A program made the translations under genes and the position numbers. The notes below the pieces were generated by a model that was given only the letters and a program-made list of their open reading frames with translations, was not told the DNA's origin and ran no database searches. Positions 22,201 to 33,290 of a stretch of 64,000 bases of DNA are shown piece by piece. Each line of letters starts with the position of its first letter. The first letter of the stretch is position 1. Location: contig OW203762.1 in NCBI GenBank assembly GCA_934045905.1, positions 47,331,411-47,395,410 of the forward strand, written 5' to 3'. This stretch comes from Leuctra nigra (lineage: Eukaryota > Arthropoda > Insecta > Plecoptera > Leuctridae).

Positions 22201-25200
22201 CATATCCCAGTCGGGGTAGGTATTCGTTTTTATTTCGCGTCTCTTTCCTAATACCATCCAGAACTGAGGAGCCACTAAATTACCATATGCATTCAATAAA
22301 GGCATATGTTGCATGGAGGAGCTACCTGATTGGTCAATGCATAACGAACATTGGAAACGACGCTCAGGTTATCTGTGTTGACTTAACTTTAATCAATGCA
22401 TGCACCAGACTTGATGCAGCGTGTTGTGTAACGTCGACGAACTGCGAGCGCTATTGTGTAGAAAACAGAAACCAACAAAGACTTTCCGATATCCGATAAT
22501 GCAGCCCCCGTGTTTGATTCTGACGTGATTCATGATTGGATCAAAGGTGATCGGAAATTGAAATCCGTTTTATATTAATTAAAATGAAATACGTGTTTCC
22601 AGTATTACGCTAACAGCAATAAACAGACTTAATGGATATTATTTTTGGACTTAATCTCATAGAGGACACGATAAAACCCAATTAATTTTCTATCCTTGTG
22701 TATTTCATTTCTACCTATCGTTGATTTATTTTTATATGGGTTGGGTAAACACTATCAACAATATTAAGCCATCCAAATCAATAGTTACTAAGCCCCATAT
22801 TCTGAAAACTGTTTAATTAATACTACTTTGAAATTCTCATTGCTTGATGTTCAAGCAACAAGAAGAGTGTTGTGCAAACAGATACTTTGCATCCAGGATG
22901 GATTCTTCGATCCCCATGCATTTAGTTCCCCAGCTTTTAACAGTTTAGAATTAGAGGTAATCCGTTAGCGACAGCGTAAACTCGTTCTAGAAATTCAATT
23001 AACAGCCATTTTGTAAGTTAAATTGGAATCACGGTGAAACCACTCGACCACGAGAACCCCCCCCCCCCCCCGTGACGTCACACTCGTTACGTGTTGCCTC
23101 GCGTTTCATCACATTCACATCACACATTCAACATCCTCGTTACTTTCATTCAAGATGGCCGCTCAACAATTCAAACAAAGTGATTGATTGTTGCGATGCC
23201 GTTGAGTTCAATCATCCAGAATGCTTCGATTGTTGACAATAGGACAACAACGAATAGAGCAGTTTATATTGTTGCGTTTACTTATTGTTGTATTCCTGGA
23301 CAAATATGTGACTTACCTAACGATTCAAATCCCAACACTTTGACTTCGTTTTAAGTTTGACCACACATCCGTGACGGGGTATTTTTGTAAACGTTTTCGA
23401 TGCTTTATCAACAAAACTATTCAAGAAAACAAGGAACACGACTGCACTCTGGTGCCTATATTGTGTTACTAGGTAAATGGCGGATGTAAAGGAAACATTT
23501 GTATAAAAATATCTAAATTAATTGCTTGTTGTTATGGCTACAAAAGTACATTTATAACTGTACATTTAAATTTAATTTGTTTCTCATTTTTCAAAGCACT
23601 TGGAATCACGAAGCTGATATGCGAGTATAATGCCATATTTTTTTGAACGTGTCGGTGTAACGAGGTATTGCAACACCTCCATAAGTCTGAGTTATCTCTG
23701 TTCCCATCTTGATTGAACCGCGGTATATCGGTGACTAGCCACCAGCTCTATCCCCCATTAGTCCGGGATGAATTTAGGTCATGTGTGAGCCGCGTTTGCA
23801 ATCTCCTGCGAGTAGCAAACTGTCGTTCCGTATGACGTGGAATTATAAACCAGAGTTCATGCAGAAGTGAATGTGATTTAATGTCTTGACACATACATTT
23901 ACGTTGTGCGATTATTGCAATTTCAAACCAACACGAATCCAGCCGTAATTTAAATAATTCGTATGTCCACTCCAGAGTAATTCATGTATAATTACACTTC
24001 CGGAACTAGTCGTTTTCATCCTTAAATACATAATTGAAAAACCTTGTGCTTGGAGCTGACCACTGGAGCTGATCTGTGGACAACCGATGCTGGGCTGCTA
24101 TGCTCTGCCGGAACATCCTACTTGCAATGGCGCCTTTCTTTTTGAACTTCCAGGATTATTGTGTTCACGAATTATTTATTTATATCTTCTTTATGGGGTT
24201 TTGACAAAATAATTCTTGTGTCATAAACTATAACATAATAAATGAACACATATTTTTTTTCCTTTGGGCAATATAAACAATTCTGTTATAAATTTATAAT
24301 TATATTTATATCACTATAATGGTCACAACCATGTACTTTCTCTGGGTGGCTATAAAGCCACGATTTATCCTGGGTGCTTCCTCTTTTTATTCTGTCTTCC
24401 CACCACCTCTCTTCCTCCACTTCTTCCCACTTCTCTAGTATCTTTCGCAGATCCTCTGCTACCAACTTCCTCCACTTCTCCCTCGGTCTTTCCACTCTCC
24501 TTCCTTCACTATTTGCAACAATTCAAGCTCCCGACTTGGTTCTCTTCCTCTGCTTCCTCTTCATGTGACAAAACCACCGTCGCTCTCTTTCCACAATTTG
24601 AATGTAAAACTCTCCACTTTCAGATCTGTTCTACGTTTTGCACTAATCTTTGCACTTCAGATCTGATCAATTAATTTTTTAATAAATTCCATCTTGAGTA
24701 ATAAGTGATTATTTTTATTCTTATTCTTATTTTTTAGTTTTTTTATTATAATAAACACAGTACCTTACACCGTCTCTTGACCACGAGGCACTTAAGAGAT
24801 GATTGTGCGTGGTATGGTACACAAAAATATAAATTGGTAAATAATAACATTAACAAAAAATATACACAATCGAAAGAAACATAAACTAAAATATTGATAT
24901 TAATTAATCGAATACAAACACACAATAAATCATATAAAATAGAGGAAGTATCATCAAAACATATCATATGAGAAAAAATCATGGTATGGTACCTAATAAT
25001 AATACTAAAGAAAAGAAAACACATCAGCTGCTCCAAGGAACGTTAATAATCAATGTTTGATTTCATATTTAATAGTTTGATTATTTTTAGCTTTTTATAG
25101 CTTTTTTATATATTTATTTTATAGCTTATAGCTTTCTTATAGCGTTTTACCGTATACATTAAAGCTCTTTTGCTGTATAATATATGTATATGTTAAAAAA

Positions 25201-25590
25201 GGCATTATTTTCATATGTATTGGTATTTTAATTTTTTTAAATGTTGACTAAGATCGGCCGGCCAAAGAGGCTCCAGCTCCGACCACTGCTTATCCCATCC
25301 CCCTGTTGTACATCTTGCCTGTGTCTATCAGTCTCTCTCTCTCTCTCTCTTAGTGTTACGAGGTCGCCGGCGTCTTCCTCTCCTCCGACTCGTGCGCGTC
25401 GTTCGACACGTTCACCTGCGCCGAGACGCCGAGCCCGCCGCCGGCCTACGACGCCGTCATCAAGGCGGCCAAGATGAAGGAGATGGACGCCGACGTCGAG
25501 AAGAACGCCGTCATTGAGAAGATCGACGACAACGCCGGTCTGCCCAGCTACGAGGCGGCGGTGAGGCTCGAGGCGCATGGATACGTGTGA
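7233..25590 (+). CDS. Commissureless-like single-pass membrane protein with PPxY and LPSY motifs, three exons
   Basis: Exons: 7233-7366, 20811-20955 and 25354-25590. The phases agree at both junctions (2 then 0) and give 171 residues. Residues 1-38 form a short N-terminus with an NMT glycosylation site. Residues 39-62 are one membrane segment (VNVLLGGAMLTGVILVVFLI) that spans the first splice junction, which supports the join across 13.4 kb. The cytoplasmic tail has CYEVAGVF at 94-101, PPAY at 122-125 and LPSYEAAV at 156-163. Small single-pass proteins with PPxY plus LPSY motifs are typical of insect Commissureless, which sorts Robo receptors to endosomes and binds Nedd4-type ubiquitin ligases. 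The resemblance rests on architecture and motifs only; another Nedd4-adaptor family is possible. An AATAAA lies 328 bp after the stop. Confidence 0.6.
7780..7910 (+). mobile_element. SINE 3' end with conserved tail module
   Basis: The segment ends in GCAGAACAGTGCGACGTTAA followed by GCCCCAGACC and an A-run. The tail of the SINE at 48975-49190 carries GCAGAACAGTACAACGTTAA and position 38062 carries CCTCGCTTCAGAACAGTGC, so this is the shared 3' module of one SINE family. The tRNA-like head of this copy is not clearly readable. Confidence 0.5.
8131..8671. mobile_element. Foldback element of about 540 bp with long inverted arms
   Basis: The left arm starts TACGAGGGGG and carries GACTCAAAGGGTTATAGTAG, AATTGTGTCATTATTGTATA and AAATCACCTCAAAC. 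The right arm carries the same pieces in reverse complement and ends CCCCCCTCGTA. The arms are roughly 200-240 bp each, imperfect and separated by little unique DNA. No frame for a transposase is present. The target duplication is unclear, so I leave the superfamily open. Confidence 0.75.
10118..10500. repeat. Three tandem copies of a 132-134 bp repeat
   Basis: CCACATGTAGG recurs at 10128, 10260 and 10394, and each copy continues with TTCATTTAAGAGTGA-like and TTTTATAACCCA blocks and ends near ATACCGAAATTGTAGG. The copies are about 85-90% alike and AT-rich. The array could be a small satellite or the inside of a larger element. Confidence 0.8.
10966..10984. repeat. Run of 19 C
   Basis: This is an uninterrupted C homopolymer in the AT-rich first intron of the commissureless-like gene, one of at least twelve C or G runs of 11 or more bases in the window. 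The exact length is hard to sequence and may be approximate. Confidence 0.8.
12042..12120 (+). mobile_element. tRNA-derived SINE head
   Basis: TAGCCGAGCTGTTAGCGCG at 12049-12067 matches an RNA polymerase III A box, and GTGTTCGATTCCC at 12101-12113 matches a B box, at the spacing found in tRNAs. The sequence does not close into a full tRNA cloverleaf, so a SINE head is more likely than a functional tRNA. Confidence 0.55.
12319..12455. repeat. Tandem duplication with a 94-bp period
   Basis: ATTAAACCTACATCGAAGAT and the bases after it through TTTATTTTAGTTCGG occur at 12319 and again, unchanged, at 12413. The conserved part is about 34 bp; the sequence between has drifted. Confidence 0.75.
13790..13935 (-). 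mobile_element. tRNA-derived SINE (minus strand)
   Basis: Read on the minus strand, GTGGCCGAAGTCAAGG serves as the A box (13860-13876) and GGGTTTGATTCCG as the B box (about 13803-13816). The tRNA-like arms around them are degenerate, which points to an old SINE rather than a tRNA gene. Confidence 0.45.
14236..14600. other. GC-rich island of unknown nature inside an AT-rich intron
   Basis: About 360 bp rich in GGGCCGG-, GGGGG- and CCGG-like words sits abruptly in AT-rich sequence. Two overlapping frames are open, one Gly/Arg/Pro-rich and one with a few GPAGP-like pieces, but neither has splice sites, a plausible start or a recognisable domain. The end near 14500 has TGAGCATGCTCGCA, a small palindrome. 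It may be part of a transposon or a decayed CpG island. Confidence 0.4.
14872..15361. mobile_element. Non-autonomous hAT element, 490 bp, exact 8-bp TSD
   Basis: The ends are perfect inverted copies of CAGTGTTCGAATTGGG, and AATCAAGC is duplicated exactly on both flanks (14864-14871 and 15362-15369). Inside, a run of 20 G at the left is mirrored by a run of 25 C at the right, and CATCCCCCCAT recurs four times. There is no coding capacity. Removing one target copy restores a host tandem duplication (TTGTATCATT..GCGTCTAGTG on both sides), so the pre-insertion site can be read. Confidence 0.9.
15454..15573. mobile_element. Short MITE with about 30-bp imperfect inverted ends
   Basis: The left end GCGTTTTCCACTGGCCGCAC and the reverse complement of the right end, GGCGTTTTTCACTTGCCGGA, are clearly related, and TA flanks both sides. 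At about 120 bp with no frame, it fits a TA-targeting MITE such as those of the Tc1/mariner group. Confidence 0.55.
16193..16220. repeat. Perfect 28-bp palindrome
   Basis: CACACTCGCCAGTA and its exact reverse complement TACTGGCGAGTGTG abut with no spacer, so either strand can form a 14-bp hairpin. No matching second copy was seen in the window, and its role is unknown. Confidence 0.85.
17745..17815 (-). mobile_element. Degenerate tRNA-like SINE fragment (minus strand)
   Basis: The minus strand reads GGTGTGTTATGTCATGTCAC and then GATCGTGTTCGAGTCC, a B-box-like sequence. It shares its start with the copy at 6401-6480. The A box is weak. Confidence 0.35.
18913..19204. mobile_element. Foldback/MITE with about 110-bp inverted arms
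   Basis: TTTGCGATACGATTGGAGAC at the left returns in reverse complement at the right, followed in both arms by TTTTAATC.TGATTAGAT, GACA.ACTTAGGGTTATC and CTTGG.ACATTTTT. The arms are about 85% alike over roughly 110 bp, with a 60-80 bp middle. No target duplication is evident. Confidence 0.7.
19941..20001. repeat. Inverted pair of 15-bp CCAAT-containing motifs
   Basis: CCAGCCAATCAGAGC at 19941-19955 is matched by its exact reverse complement at 19987-20001, and similarity continues outward (GCAAC on both sides). Each arm holds a CCAAT box. The site lies in a CpG-containing segment about 800 bp before exon 2 of the commissureless-like gene, so it could be an internal promoter or the core of a small foldback. 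Confidence 0.5.
20956..25353. other. Second intron of the commissureless-like gene, 4.4 kb
   Basis: The intron begins GTAAGC and ends in a long CT tract followed by TAG. It holds a run of 15 C at 23057-23071 followed directly by CGTGACGTCAC, and a LINE remnant at 24286-24620. The remaining sequence is AT-rich, with no exon I can support. Confidence 0.55.
24286..24620 (-). pseudogene. 3' remnant of a non-LTR retrotransposon (minus strand)
   Basis: On the minus strand one frame gives QIVERERRWFCHMKR and, after a frame break, RPREKWRKLVAEDLRKILEK and EERWWEDR before a stop. These match the C-terminal tail of LINE reverse-transcriptase proteins (W-x-GHxxR, GRPRxxW, WW-D), and a similar tail ends the LINE at 43646-46596 (GRPRTKWMNGV, EKWWEDV). 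The endonuclease and polymerase parts are missing, so this is a heavily 5'-truncated, frame-broken copy. Confidence 0.6.
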
Positions 25591-25897
25591 AATTAGACGT
25601 CGTCGACGCCGAGCAAAGAGGCGAATACACGTGTGAAATGAACTACAGTTGCGGTGACGAACAGACTTGTGATTAATGACCAATTACTTGTGACGTGACT
25701 GAAGAAATGCGGTGATTTTGAAGGTAAAACTGATGGAAACATGATATTAGCAAAGAAATATTTTCTGGTTGCTTTATTTTGTAATTGTTTAATAGCGCTA
25801 TCTAGTAATTATCTGGGTTGCTCTGGGTCATATAAAATGACAACAGCTCTCGCGTGACAATCTTCTCATCTCACCCGAGAAGGTCGGGAATAATCAA

Positions 25898-25923
25898 TTC
25901 AATGTCGGGTGACATTGAATAAA
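25898..25923 (+). terminator. Poly(A) signal with overlapping hairpin after the commissureless-like gene
   Basis: AATAAA at 25918-25923 lies 328 bp after the stop. Just before it, TTCAATGTC and GACATTGAA form a perfect 9-bp stem with a four-base loop that overlaps the first bases of the signal. Confidence 0.5.
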
Positions 25924-27118
25924 AGTTATTATGATCGCACGCACTCCTGGTTTCAAAAAGAAAATCGTAGTACATGAAGTTTGATTTTCCTGATATCTAT
26001 TGACGTGTATGACAATTGTTGTAGAAATAATCTTGAAAATCGAACTGCATGCGTAGTTTTTAGACTCCACAACTCATCCGAGATTATTGCTGGATTGTTC
26101 TATCACACATCGTTTAGATTAAAAAGAAAGCAGGCTGTGAGAAATAGTAAAAACGGATAAGTACCTACAAAAGCCACAAAATTTCAGATTTTTATTTTGT
26201 TGCCTTCGGTTTTGAAGTGAACAATATTTATGTAACTGAGTGAATATAATATATAGAAAAAGAAAATTGATGTAGGCTAAGTTGTATATATTTGAAAAGA
26301 GGTGATTGTGATTGATATTAATTCTTTTCGCGTTATTACACACAAACAATGACTAATGATGATTTGATAACAAATCACCCTATTATGTGCCAGTGTTGTG
26401 ATATTTGTAAAGCTACAGGCAAAAAGGGTAGTTATAGACACCAAATTGCATGCATCATTAATTATAATTAGTGTTTTCATTGAGATTTTAAGCTTCATTT
26501 CATGTAAATTTGCTTGATTAGTATTTTGATTAGCAAGTGTACAGCTTCTGACACTCGATGATGGAATGATGATATTAATAAGATAAATACACCACTTTAT
26601 ATATATCAATACAATGTGTAAACACGCTATCAACAAACCAGACAGTTTGTTCGGTGAAGTGAGACAAAATCGTCATATTTTAAATACATACAACGTTAAT
26701 ATTATTTAAATAAGCTGTCATATTTTTATGTCAAAGACACAGAAAGCAGTTTAATTCTGAGGAATTTCAAGTAACTGAATATGTTTTGTCATTATGTTTT
26801 ATACATGTACCAATTACTACAATGAAACTAATAACTCAAAATAACAACCCAACTCGATATTCAATACCTATTCCACCAATTAAATAAACACAAAGTCTCT
26901 TTTCCATTGTAAGAAAATAATGAGAAAATCTAACTTTACTAAAAACCACAACATCAAGTCCCAGGGTAGGTTGTCCAATCAATCTTTCTGTTCTTCAGAA
27001 TTAACAAATATCATTTTCATATCAACATTTTATTCAAGTTTCATCAGCCACGGGAGAAGAAACTGAAAATGTTTGACGTACACCTATCGGTCAAAACAAT
27101 TGAAGGTGAAGGGCTTAG

Positions 27119-27310
27119 TTGGAGCTCAAATTACAATCAATATTTGTTGAATGGAGGAATAATTATTAGATGATTGATTGGTTTTTATAATCTGCTATAA
27201 ACCCACATGCTCGAAATCTGCATTTGCCTCGTGTGTTTCGTCTTGATAATCATGTTTTGAGAGAATTAGAATTTTGCATGCAATTTATGTGACCGCGGGT
27301 GTACATACTG
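27119..27310 (+). repeat. Dispersed repeat, copy 1
   Basis: This runs from TTGGAGCTC through CGTCTTGATAATCATGTTTT to CCGCGGGTGTAC. The same order of blocks returns at 29854-30055, with about 75% similarity. No coding frame or inverted ends are seen. Confidence 0.6.
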
Positions 27311-27732
27311 GAATTTGTATCCCTTCCGGTGAAGTCAGAATAAGGTGAATAATCATAAGGGGAGGAGACCGGGGTTAGTCGGATATTTTGCACATATTTC
27401 ATTCATAGGAAGGATTTTGTAAAAGAATCCATTTCAGATGACATACGACGTCGACATCTACAAATGACAATGCACTTTCAGCATCTAAGATGTTTTATGA
27501 ACATGGATACAAGTAATGGTCAGACTGGAGCATTTTGGATAAGACTGTTATAGCAATACAATATTCAAACTCACGACAGAACTCTATCAATACTTAAAGA
27601 ACTTTTCTCGAGTAGTTTTCAATGCAATTCCGTTGCAAGTTCTCTGAGGCGTGGAGTCGACAAAGAAGTCTCTGCAGACTGGATCTTGTTACCGCCGTAA
27701 GGAGCGGCATGATCACTAACCTAGTTCCACAG

Positions 27733-27799
27733 CGACGTCCCGACGCCGAGAGAGAGCGTCACGACGCCGACGCCGACGTACGAGGCGGCCTGCTGTTGA
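27733..27799 (+). CDS. Exon-like stretch ending in a PTYEAA motif (orphan candidate)
   Basis: After a splice-acceptor-like TTCCACAG, one frame reads SDVPTPRESVTTPTPTYEAA, then CC and a stop. The GC-rich codon style matches the real exons. PTYEAA echoes the LPSYEAA near the end of the commissureless-like protein 2 kb upstream. It would need a phase-2 donor, which that gene's exon 2 (phase 0) does not offer, so it may be a remnant of a neighbouring paralogue, an alternative exon joined elsewhere, or chance. Confidence 0.25.
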
Positions 27800-28557
27800 C
27801 AGAGTTTGCGTTTGATCAAGAAATCGCTTTGACGAAATTGTAGACTTCTTTTCATGGAGCTTATAACGTTTATAAAGTTCCATCAGCTAATGAACAAGAA
27901 ATATAAAATAAAGTAAAAAGGAAAATAAAATGATGAATGTTCCAAAATTTTGTTAAAGTATATTTTTTAACGAAGAAGCACGATTCAAACTGTTTGATGT
28001 GAGAATGTATTTTAAAAAAAATTAGCTTTGGCATTCGAAATAGCACTTTCAAAGTCAATTCTTGAGATTCACGTTTTGAAACCGTTTTACGTTTGCATTG
28101 TATACGACTTGAAAAAGTTGAAGGCTAAGGCCTAGTTGTCAAAAGTTTTAAACGATAAGGACGTGAACGGATTCAAAACGTGAAAGCTCAAGAATTGGCC
28201 TCCAGAGCTTCGCGAATTGCTATACAAGGTCACAAGGTGGCCACAAACAACCCAGTCAATCTAGAGCAGAGTTACCAAGGTATATGGGAGCGACTGTTGT
28301 GCTCACCCCGGGCCTCGAACACCGACCCACCCGAAGAGTTTGGTATCCACAGCAAATACAGTCTCAATGACCTACATTCAATCCCAATCCGGTCTACCAC
28401 GTATTTAATTAACGAGTTAATAGGTAATTGAGATCGGTTAGACTAACCTTGTTCACATGATCGTGGTTTAATTGGCTCACACGCTAGTTCCTACGTCACT
28501 AGCAGTATAGGGACCTGTCACTTGATGTAGAGGACGTCATCGCAACACCCTTGCGAG

Positions 28558-28658
<101 letters not shown>

Positions 28659-29853
28659 CCATTGGTTGGCATTCAATGAACCGATATTGAATGAATCAAA
28701 GGATTACATATGTTTATCATAGGTATGCTTCGCCCCCCCCCCCCCCCCCCATCACCACTCTAATGAGTTTGGCCTAATATTCGAGGTACAAAGACCTGAC
28801 GAAGGAATGAAATGTTGCAATATGACACGCAGGTGAAACTAATTGTGAATCAATATTGTCCTATCAGCAGTCAATTTCTAATCGGGTAATTAAGGGCAAG
28901 TTAGCGGCGTCGATGAACTTTTTAAAGTTCGAAATGTACAGATATCACGTTATAAAATCTCATCAAGGAAACTCTGGTACCTATCAGCTTGATCGCCCTA
29001 ACATGGTAAATTGAAGCTGGTTCTAAAGGAAAAAAAGTTGGGAAAATAACATTTATGTCGTTGTTGAGAAAATATTGGCAGGTAGACGAAAATGTAAAAG
29101 TTTCATTTAAGGCGTAATTTTCGACAAGATGTGTATTTGAAATAAATCTTGCTGTAGATTGCTGAAATCTCACGCGAGTAATGCTATTTTTAATTTCATT
29201 ATGTTTTTATGTAGGTACTTTCATGTCAATTTCTATTTTATTTGCTAGTTCCAATCAATTCTTCCAGGAGCATATAATATGAGAGAAGGTTTATTATGTG
29301 ATAAGATTTCGGTAAATTCCTGACCTCCTGGAGGAAGTGAGATGAGAATAAAGGTGACTACGAAATAAAAAGTTAGAAAATCTGTATCAACGAATAGAAT
29401 CAAGCCTGCTGGATTATTATTGGTTGAAAGCAATTTTCACACGTTTTAACTCATAGTCACATTTTACTCATCTCACTGATTTCTGGAATAGGCCTCCAGG
29501 ACTTCCTGAATGTCGTTATTATTTGAACAACAGAAAGAATCAAGTTGTAGAAATGATCTGATCGATTTGCTGACCCAAGGGAGCAGGAGTCACGCCACTT
29601 CTCGCATGTCGCGAGAGACCAGGAGGATTTCTCGCGTGACACGAGACACGACTACTCTGCATGTGCCGGACTCTGACCTTTCATTGACCTTAATGAGACA
29701 AAGCTCTTCATATTAATCACTCTTCTCTTGTTTCAGTACAATTAGGTACAATACTGGAATAGCGTTGTTTAACGTTTATGTTTTCATTTTGTCATAAACG
29801 ATATCTTCAGCTGTACAGAAACGTGTACAGCACCCGCGTAAGAAGAGTCGACT

Positions 29854-30055
29854 GTTGGAGCTCGAATTACCGTAATTAATTGTTGAATGGAGATATAATT
29901 ATGTAGTGAGAGATGCTTGGTTGGTACTTATAATCAAACCCTCCATCACCACACGCTTCATCTTCGTTTCACATCCGAGTTGTCGTCTGGATAATCAAGT
30001 TTTGAAAAAGAACTTCGAATTTTGCAAGAAATTTATGTATCCGCGGGTGTACTAC
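29854..30055 (+). repeat. Dispersed repeat, copy 2
   Basis: This matches the copy at 27119-27310: GTTGGAGCTCGAATTAC, TAATTGTTGAATGGAG, TCTGGATAATCAAGTTTTGA and CCGCGGGTGTAC occur in the same order. A further 8-bp duplication, TATATCCG, follows just after. Confidence 0.6.
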
Positions 30056-30744
30056 ATGAATCCGCAACTATATATCCGCAACTATATATCGTCGCATTTT
30101 ATTATTCAAATATTTTGTATTTTCGTCTGTTATTTTACCCCGTGTCTGGCGACCCAGGTTTGATCCCTGATTGATGCGAACATCAAGTAGACACAGGAAC
30201 GATGTTCTATTAGGTCTGCTATCAGAATCGACGACGTTGACAAATGAACGGTCTTCCTCCGGGAAATAACAAAGAAAGAAACGAACGCAACAGAATATGA
30301 TGTTACTAATTGGGAAGCAACTCGTCTATCTGTCCCTGAAGAAAGAAAGAGTTGCTATTATAGAAGTTCTATACCCAGCAATTGCAGAGAAATATGAGAA
30401 AGAAGTGGAAATTGAACCGATGGAAAAACTTTTCTTTTGTTAGAATCGTGCACGTTTCCATTCAAATATTTTGTATTGATTCGTGAATTCCGTTCTGTTT
30501 TTCTCTGGTCGGTAACATACGACTGGATTGATTTTCTTCACTTCACTTGCCAACTAGGTAGTTCGAATCTAACGCAAACTTTCAATAATCCATTTTGATT
30601 GGAATTCTTATATTTGTTATCTCATCTGTTGCTTTTAGAGTATAAAACTAGCAGTAAGAATAAGATATCATAAAATTAAAAACTTGTTCGTTTCTCGTTG
30701 GCTTGAATCTTACATGAAGCGAAGAGCGTTTGCCAAGGAGACCC

Positions 30745-30870
30745 GATTGTAATGAGCCCGGCAGTCGGCACACAGATTTACATCATCTAGAGGCCAAGGG
30801 TTCAGACCCTGGTCCTATTCTTCCAGCGCCGTAACGCGGCTTATGCCACGCCGATAAAAACATCATCCAC
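30745..30870 (+). mobile_element. tRNA-like SINE head
   Basis: AAGGGTTCAGACCCTGGTCC at 30798-30817 contains a B-box-like core flanked by pairing arms as in a T-stem. The upstream A box (AGTCGGCACACAGATTTA) is poor. A degenerate SINE is the best reading. Confidence 0.35.
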
Positions 30871-32746
30871 GCTCATAACGTTATTATGGCGCCGGATAGA
30901 AGGAATAAGCTCCACACTTTTCAATACCACTGAATATAAAATAATATTTCACTTAAATTATGGAAAAAAACAGTGAATAGCTAAAAGGATGTAAAACGTT
31001 GGGGAGATAAAAACTAAGCATCTCTAAATTCAATTTCTTTGTTGCTGAAAATCCCATTTCAAAAATTACTCGAATATCTCTTGTTGGCTTGTTCTTGTAA
31101 CACCGCCAGATGCCGTGTTCTGCTCATCGCATGAGCTTATGTGTCAACATGCATCCACATTGTTGAATGTTGCTACATGCACATAGTGTAGGTAACGAGA
31201 TAAATCTGCGCGAAGGATATGCTGCATACATTTTGATGAGACTGAAAAACGAATTCATTAAATGATTTCACACTTCTGTTCTATCTCGCTCACTAGCAAC
31301 TCATTTCCACAACTCATTGTTTTGCAACGCTCGCTTCGCTTATTAAAATGTCGGAGCTTCAATTTCAATGACAGTCAAACAACCACTTAGTAGATGAATC
31401 CACTTTCTTAATTGATAACTAAATAGGTACCTACTTATTTTTAAGAGAAGATAACATGTAGAATGAGAAGTATGGTAAGGTAGGTTGGCTGTCCTGTACG
31501 TCACGTGACCTGATGTTTATCGTGACGTCAGTCTGACGTGCGTCGTTAAACGCAACGAGGCAGCTAGGTGTTGTTTTATGCCCCTGCATGAGGAAAAACA
31601 TCGCGAATAATTCAAGACAAGTCACAAAACCAGCAAATTTACAACACAATAACGAAGTAAGAGTTATTTCCGTGCCGTCGAGTCTCCAACACGGTGCTAT
31701 CAACAATAATGTGAAAGGTCATCTGAACATTTCAACTTTATCTCTTGTAATAAAGTAAGTTTGTAAGAGATAGCGCGTGGATCGATGTGAGCCTGGTGTC
31801 GAACTGCGGACCTCTGCACGCACGCGGCGCACGCACGACGCGCACGCTTCCAGCCAGTCAGCTGATCGGTGCAGAGCGCAAAGTGTATTGAACTCTCACG
31901 TCACGTGGTGGCGTAGCATTCGGCGGGGATAGTCACAGTAAGTACTGCACAACTTGATTGTATAACCGCCAGTGTTTACATTGATTATGTCACGTCATAT
32001 ACAGAGCGATAAGGACAGAGACATTTACTTGCAATACACAACGTTTAGCTCCGCCTCTGCTTGTAGAACACTGACGTTTCACTGACACTGACAGTGCGGA
32101 TGACGTTTAGCAGGGGGGTGGTGTCACGGTGTGGTACAAGGTGAATAGCTATCCATACACATTGGGTGTGCGCGTGTGGTACAGTCACGGAAATATGTTC
32201 TCATAGCTACTTGACCCATATTACTACTAGAAAAACGCTCTGTGTAACGCGTTGATGAGCGCGAACACCAACAGATAAAAAGCCATAAAGAGACCCTTAG
32301 TAACAAGGTGACAGTAATTGACAATTATCACCGGTGGTCCAGTCAACCATTCAACTTTCTCTTCGGAAAACACCGTCATCAGAAGGTACAGTGAACAGAG
32401 TTGTTGACCAGTTTTCCATCAGCACGGGGATTTGGAAAACAACTTTTAAATGTCAGTGTACGTCTATTGTCCGTTCTTCCGACTGGTAGAGCTCTCGTCC
32501 GGATATTTTTGACTTCATACATCCCTTCGTTTCGTAGGCATAATAATTTCAACCAGATTGGCGAATCAGCATAAGGTCCGAATATTCTTTAGGACTTGTC
32601 TCCACGACTGTATCGTATCATGCAACCTTAGCCGTTGAAAGGGCCACGAAGAAATTATATTATAAAGTATTATTATACAGCAATATGAAAAGTAATTATA
32701 AAGTAATTATTTGTTGATATATCTGTTGTAAAGTTATAGTTGTAAA

Positions 32747-32920
32747 AGGGCCGGTCATTGTACCTCTTGCTTTGCTCTTGCTAAAGTTAGCTACCACCAG
32801 ATACATTTCTTGATAGTGTACTAGCTATAGGATGAAATCAATGTAAAATTAGGTGCTTGCGCTAACTTTATCCGTTAGCTAGCTATCAAGAACTTTAGCA
32901 AAAGGTACATGATTGTCCCT
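32747..32920. mobile_element. MITE-like segment with imperfect inverted ends
   Basis: The left end AGGGCCGGTCATTGTACCTC and the reverse complement of the right end, AGGGACAATCATGTACCTTT, are related. Inside, GCTAAAGTTAGCTA and CTAACTTTATCCGTTAGC form further inverted pieces. There is no frame and no clear target duplication. Confidence 0.45.
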
Positions 32921-33290
32921 AAAAAAATAAAATAATAATATTTGCTAGACTAGAATACACAATCTGCTATTGAAAACAATGACCAAAGTTAGTTGACTAT
33001 CCTAAGATAAGATTACTTTAAAAATGTAGTTTATTATAGCTATCAAGCTATTATCGTACGAGTTACAAGATAAAAAGAAAACTGTACAACAAAAAGTCAA
33101 CATAACCCAGACAAAAATGTGTCAAAACTGATATTTTAACGGCTACTCTTCCAAAGATTAGTCAAGGTCTCGACCTCCTCTCCTGCGTTAGGAGTGAGAG
33201 AGAGGCCCATGGTAACACGCAACAGTACTGTTTGTTTGTATAACTATCTCTCTCGGCCCTCCTCCAGGAGTGGTAAGTGAGAGAGAGGGG

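Noticed and set aside
22170..22215. tRNA-like segment with GGGCTCATATCCC
   Set aside because: It has a short hairpin only. No A box lies at the right distance and there is no cloverleaf.
31431..31706. Minus-strand 91-codon frame
   Set aside because: No conserved motif, splice partner or codon bias like that of the real exons.
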